Translations under genes and position numbers: made by a program | Assembly (NCBI RefSeq): GCF_003001815.1 | Contig: NZ_PVMZ01000025.1 | Location: 1 to 64,000 of the forward strand | Direction: 5' to 3' | Source of the DNA: Actinoplanes italicus | GTDB taxonomy: Bacteria > Actinomycetota > Actinomycetes > Mycobacteriales > Micromonosporaceae | Length of the DNA stretch: 64,000 nt | Shown: piece after piece, positions 62,058 to 64,000 of the stretch | Position numbering within the stretch: position 1 is the first letter of the stretch | How the letters are laid out: each line of letters starts with the position of its first letter | The notes under the pieces: model-generated | The model's database searches: none | What the model was told of the DNA's origin: nothing | Seen by the model: the letters and a program-made list of their open reading frames with translations, nothing else

Positions 62058-62752
62058 TCCTCCCGTTCTTCGCCGTCGTCGCCGCGGTCGAGGTCATCGC
62101 CGTGGCGGCGGACTGGACCGCCGTGCAATGGGTCGCGAAACCGCTGCTCGGGCCGCTGTTGATCGCCTGGATGCTCCAGCGTGGACGGCGCGACGTGGCC
62201 ACCCTGGCACTCGGGTTCGCCACCGCCGGCGACATCGCGCTCCTCGTACCGGATCAGATGGCCTTCCTGATCGGTATGGGGTTCTTCCTCGGCGCGCAGA
62301 TCTGTTTCGTCATCGCGTTCCGGCCGATCCGGGCGATTCACGCGGCGGGTTACTGGCTGCTCTGGGCGCTGGCGAACCTGCTGCTGTGGGAACGGCTCGG
62401 CGACCTCGCCCTGCCGGTGCTGATCTACAGCTTCGCGCTGACCACGATGGCGGCGGCAGCGGCCGGCATCTCCCGGAGGGTCGCCGCGGGCGGGGCGCTG
62501 TTCCTCGTCTCCGACCTGCTCATCGGCCTCGGCGCGGCGGGTATCCGGGCGCCGGCGCACGACGTCCTCGTCATGACGACGTACGCGGCGGCGCTGTTCC
62601 TGCTGACGACGGGCTGGGTTCAGTCCGAGGAGCAAGGGGTGCGGACCGGCCGGATTCGAACCGGCGTCCTCAGCCTGAGCAAGGCTGCACGACGACCTCT
62701 GCGCTACGAGCCCGCACCGCCGCGAATCCTACCCACGCGGCCGCCGGACTGA
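62054..62752 (+). CDS. YhhN/TMEM86-type lysoplasmalogenase-like membrane protein
   Basis: This 232-aa protein has seven to eight hydrophobic helices. The YhhN features are DWTAVQWVAKPLLGPLL near the N-terminus, then GFATAGDIALLVPD and FFLGAQICFVIAF. Homologues hydrolyse the vinyl ether bond of lysoplasmalogens. It is translationally coupled to the sterol-desaturase-family gene (ATGA). The last 35 or so residues (after TTGWVQSEEQ) are encoded by DNA that is antisense to a tRNA-like gene, so the stop lies beyond the natural end of the family. Confidence 0.85.
   Translation: MILPFFAVVAAVEVIAVAADWTAVQWVAKPLLGPLLIAWMLQRGRRDVATLALGFATAGDIALLVPDQMAFLIGMGFFLGAQICFVIAFRPIRAIHAAGYWLLWALANLLLWERLGDLALPVLIYSFALTTMAAAAAGISRRVAAGGALFLVSDLLIGLGAAGIRAPAHDVLVMTTYAAALFLLTTGWVQSEEQGVRTGRIRTGVLSLSKAARRPLRYEPAPPRILPTRPPD
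62639..62717 (-). tRNA. tRNA-like gene, anticodon loop reads GCU, unusual acceptor stem
   Basis: The D-arm (AGCGCAGAGGTCG), anticodon stem CAGCC/GGCTG with loop TTGCTCA, short variable region AGGAC and T arm GCCGG-TTCGAAT-CCGGC can be drawn. GCU is a serine anticodon, but tRNA-Ser needs a long variable arm, which is absent, and position 37 is C. The acceptor is odd: a 7-bp fold has mismatches, while an extended stem (GTGCGG...CCGCAC, a bulged T) pairs better. CCA is not encoded. It may be a decayed or repurposed tRNA. Confidence 0.5.
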
Positions 62753-62788
62753 CCGGGAGGTTCCAGGGGTGCGGACCGGCCTTCAGGG

Positions 62789-62867
62789 GTGCGGACCGAC
62801 CGGATTCGAACCGGTGTCCTTCGGTTCTGGAGACCGACGCGACGACCTCTGCGCTACGAGCCCGCAC
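62789..62867 (-). tRNA. tRNA-like gene, anticodon loop reads CCA, unusual acceptor stem
   Basis: It has the same D-arm and acceptor as its neighbour 150 bp away, with anticodon stem TCGGT/ACCGA and textbook loop CTCCAGA (anticodon CCA, tryptophan). Variable region AGGAC; T arm ACCGG-TTCGAAT-CCGGT. The same bulged, extended acceptor stem is present. Its end overlaps the stop of the convergent-side SUKH gene. A duplicated orphan acceptor piece (AGGGGTGCGGACCGGCC, 62765) lies between the two genes. Confidence 0.55.
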
Positions 62868-64000
62868 CTGCGGTGATCATAGCCGCGAGCTCCCGCAGAA
62901 CCGTTGCGCGGTCACGCATCCGACCGTCACCCGACCGGTCGGCGGCGTGTGCGGCCTGCGCGGCCAGCATCCGCAGCCGGGGCACGTGCGCGCGCATCTC
63001 CGCCGACGACGGCAGCCGGTCCGCGAGCAGGCGCAACACCTCCGGATCCTCGTTGTCGATCGCACCGCCGACCGCGTCCGCGGTGACCAGCGCACCGCGC
63101 GCCAGCAGCGTGCGGGCCAGATCGGCGGTCACCGCGTGGGCGCCGGTCCGCAGAGTGTTCGTCACCGGCACCCGCCGCTCCAGCAACCGTACGGCCGCGT
63201 CCAGACGCCGGTTCACCAGGGCGATATCGATCGGGGTGAGGCCGCCACGGACCGGTTCGGCCAGATCGCAGCCGGCCGTCGCGAGCCGCTCCAGCAGATC
63301 CCGATCGCCGGCCGCGGCCGCCCGGTCCAGGGCGAGCCGCCGCAACCGGGGCCGGTCCGCGATCGTGCCCGCGGTCAGCGCCGAACGCCAGTCCAGAACG
63401 GTCGCCCGCACCAGCTCCCGCAGCTTCCCGGCGACCCGCGGCTCCCGCTCGGCCAGCTCGTCGACGGCGTCGCGCATCTCAGCGCCGGCATCCGCGTCGC
63501 CGGACTCCCACGGGTCGTCCTCGAGCGCCAGTTGGCCGAACAGTTCCCGTACGTCCGCGGCCATCGCGTCCGCCCGGTCGCCCTCGCTCAACTCCCAGCC
63601 CGGCGGCAGACCCTGCTGCCAGTAGACGACCCCGCCGTGCCCCGGACCGTCGGCTGTGTCCACATAGAGCCGGTCCAGGTACTCGAAACCGCCGAACGGC
63701 AGGAACCGCACCGTCCCCGATCCGGTCTCGTGCTCGATCCAGCCCCACAGGTCGTTGTAGCCGTCCGAGCCGGGGAAGAACAGCTCGGTGAACGAGACCT
63801 GCCCGTCCAGCTGGTAGTCGATGCGCCCGCCGAAGGTCGTCCGCCACAACGCGATCAGCGCCTCGGGCAGCGGCCCCGCACACCGCGCCGCGACCGCCTC
63901 CAGCGTCACGTCGTCGATCGGCGGCCGCGCGTCGAGAATCAGCCGGTCCGCGAAAACGGCGATGCCGGCCTCACCGGCGATCCACCGGTCCTTGTCATCG
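62854..64000 (-). CDS. SUKH/SMI1-like N-terminal domain with ankyrin-type repeats (5' truncated by window edge)
   Basis: The frame is open to the right edge; the GTG at 63909 is internal, since the codons before it (RWIAGEAGIAVFADRL) look coding. The visible part is about 381 aa. The N-terminal section (GPLPEALIALWRTTFGG, SFTELFFPGSDGYNDLWGWI, VRFLPFGGFEYLDRLYVD) is a SUKH/SMI1-KNR4-like domain, common in toxin immunity proteins. The C-terminal half contains ankyrin-like units (GGLTPIDIALVNRRLDAAVR). It may be an immunity or signalling protein. The stop lies inside the tRNA-like gene. Confidence 0.72.
   Translation of the reverse strand, partial: DDKDRWIAGEAGIAVFADRLILDARPPIDDVTLEAVAARCAGPLPEALIALWRTTFGGRIDYQLDGQVSFTELFFPGSDGYNDLWGWIEHETGSGTVRFLPFGGFEYLDRLYVDTADGPGHGGVVYWQQGLPPGWELSEGDRADAMAADVRELFGQLALEDDPWESGDADAGAEMRDAVDELAEREPRVAGKLRELVRATVLDWRSALTAGTIADRPRLRRLALDRAAAAGDRDLLERLATAGCDLAEPVRGGLTPIDIALVNRRLDAAVRLLERRVPVTNTLRTGAHAVTADLARTLLARGALVTADAVGGAIDNEDPEVLRLLADRLPSSAEMRAHVPRLRMLAAQAAHAADRSGDGRMRDRATVLRELAAMITAGAGS

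Overview
The window is high-GC DNA of actinomycete type: GTG starts, many 4-bp ATGA/GTGA gene overlaps, two F420-type luciferase-like oxidoreductases, a DUF4142 protein and secreted CBM/ricin-tagged glycoside hydrolases. The gene mix suggests a filamentous soil or plant-associated actinomycete, possibly Micromonosporaceae (Actinoplanes-like). That placement is inferred and was not tested by any search.

Layout. 1-7.2 kb: the 3' end of a Rieske-domain protein, a secreted parallel beta-helix enzyme with a ricin-type lectin domain, a cyclase-family hydrolase, and a divergent P-loop ATPase regulator. 7.4-30.7 kb: an integrated genomic island. Its edges are a 43-bp direct repeat (one mismatch) derived from the 3' half of tRNA-Pro(GGG); the complete tRNA is restored at the right edge. 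A tyrosine recombinase sits just inside the left edge. The cargo is a tightly coupled defence-type operon read leftward: DUF4365 nuclease-like protein, an unknown 374-aa protein, a DrmD-like SNF2 helicase, a 1592-aa adenine methyltransferase, a 2125-aa DruE-like helicase/DUF1998/nuclease protein, and a UvrD helicase with a RelE-like N-terminus. A separate XRE-ImmA/IrrE-PIN module is read rightward. The operon mixes parts of DISARM and Druantia without matching either, and it is the best candidate for an undescribed system.

30.8-45 kb is core chromosome: der-cmk, a crotonase behind a perfect 16-bp palindrome, a two-component system divergent from a MacAB-like exporter operon, a lipoprotein, an EamA transporter, an F420-type oxidoreductase, and a FIST sensor-diguanylate cyclase pair. 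45.2-46.7 kb holds a GH43 arabinanase remnant cut by an Rpn-like nuclease gene and a small C-terminal paralogue of it.

48.8-60.4 kb is an L-arabinose-polymer utilisation locus: a secreted clan GH-A enzyme, a GH127 beta-L-arabinofuranosidase, an ABC sugar importer (two permeases and a lipoprotein), a divergent LacI regulator, and a 1157-aa secreted GH-A/CBM enzyme. Secreted enzymes would release oligosaccharides, the ABC importer would take them up, GH127 would act inside, and LacI would control expression through palindromes seen at the promoters. A similar operator half-palindrome precedes the beta-helix enzyme at 1.3 kb, which suggests one regulon.

60.4-64 kb: a FadR-type regulator with a FadR-like operator, a sterol-desaturase-family membrane enzyme, a lysoplasmalogenase-like protein, two unusual tandem tRNA-like genes, and a truncated SUKH/ankyrin protein. 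All family assignments come from reading motifs by eye; no database search was run.
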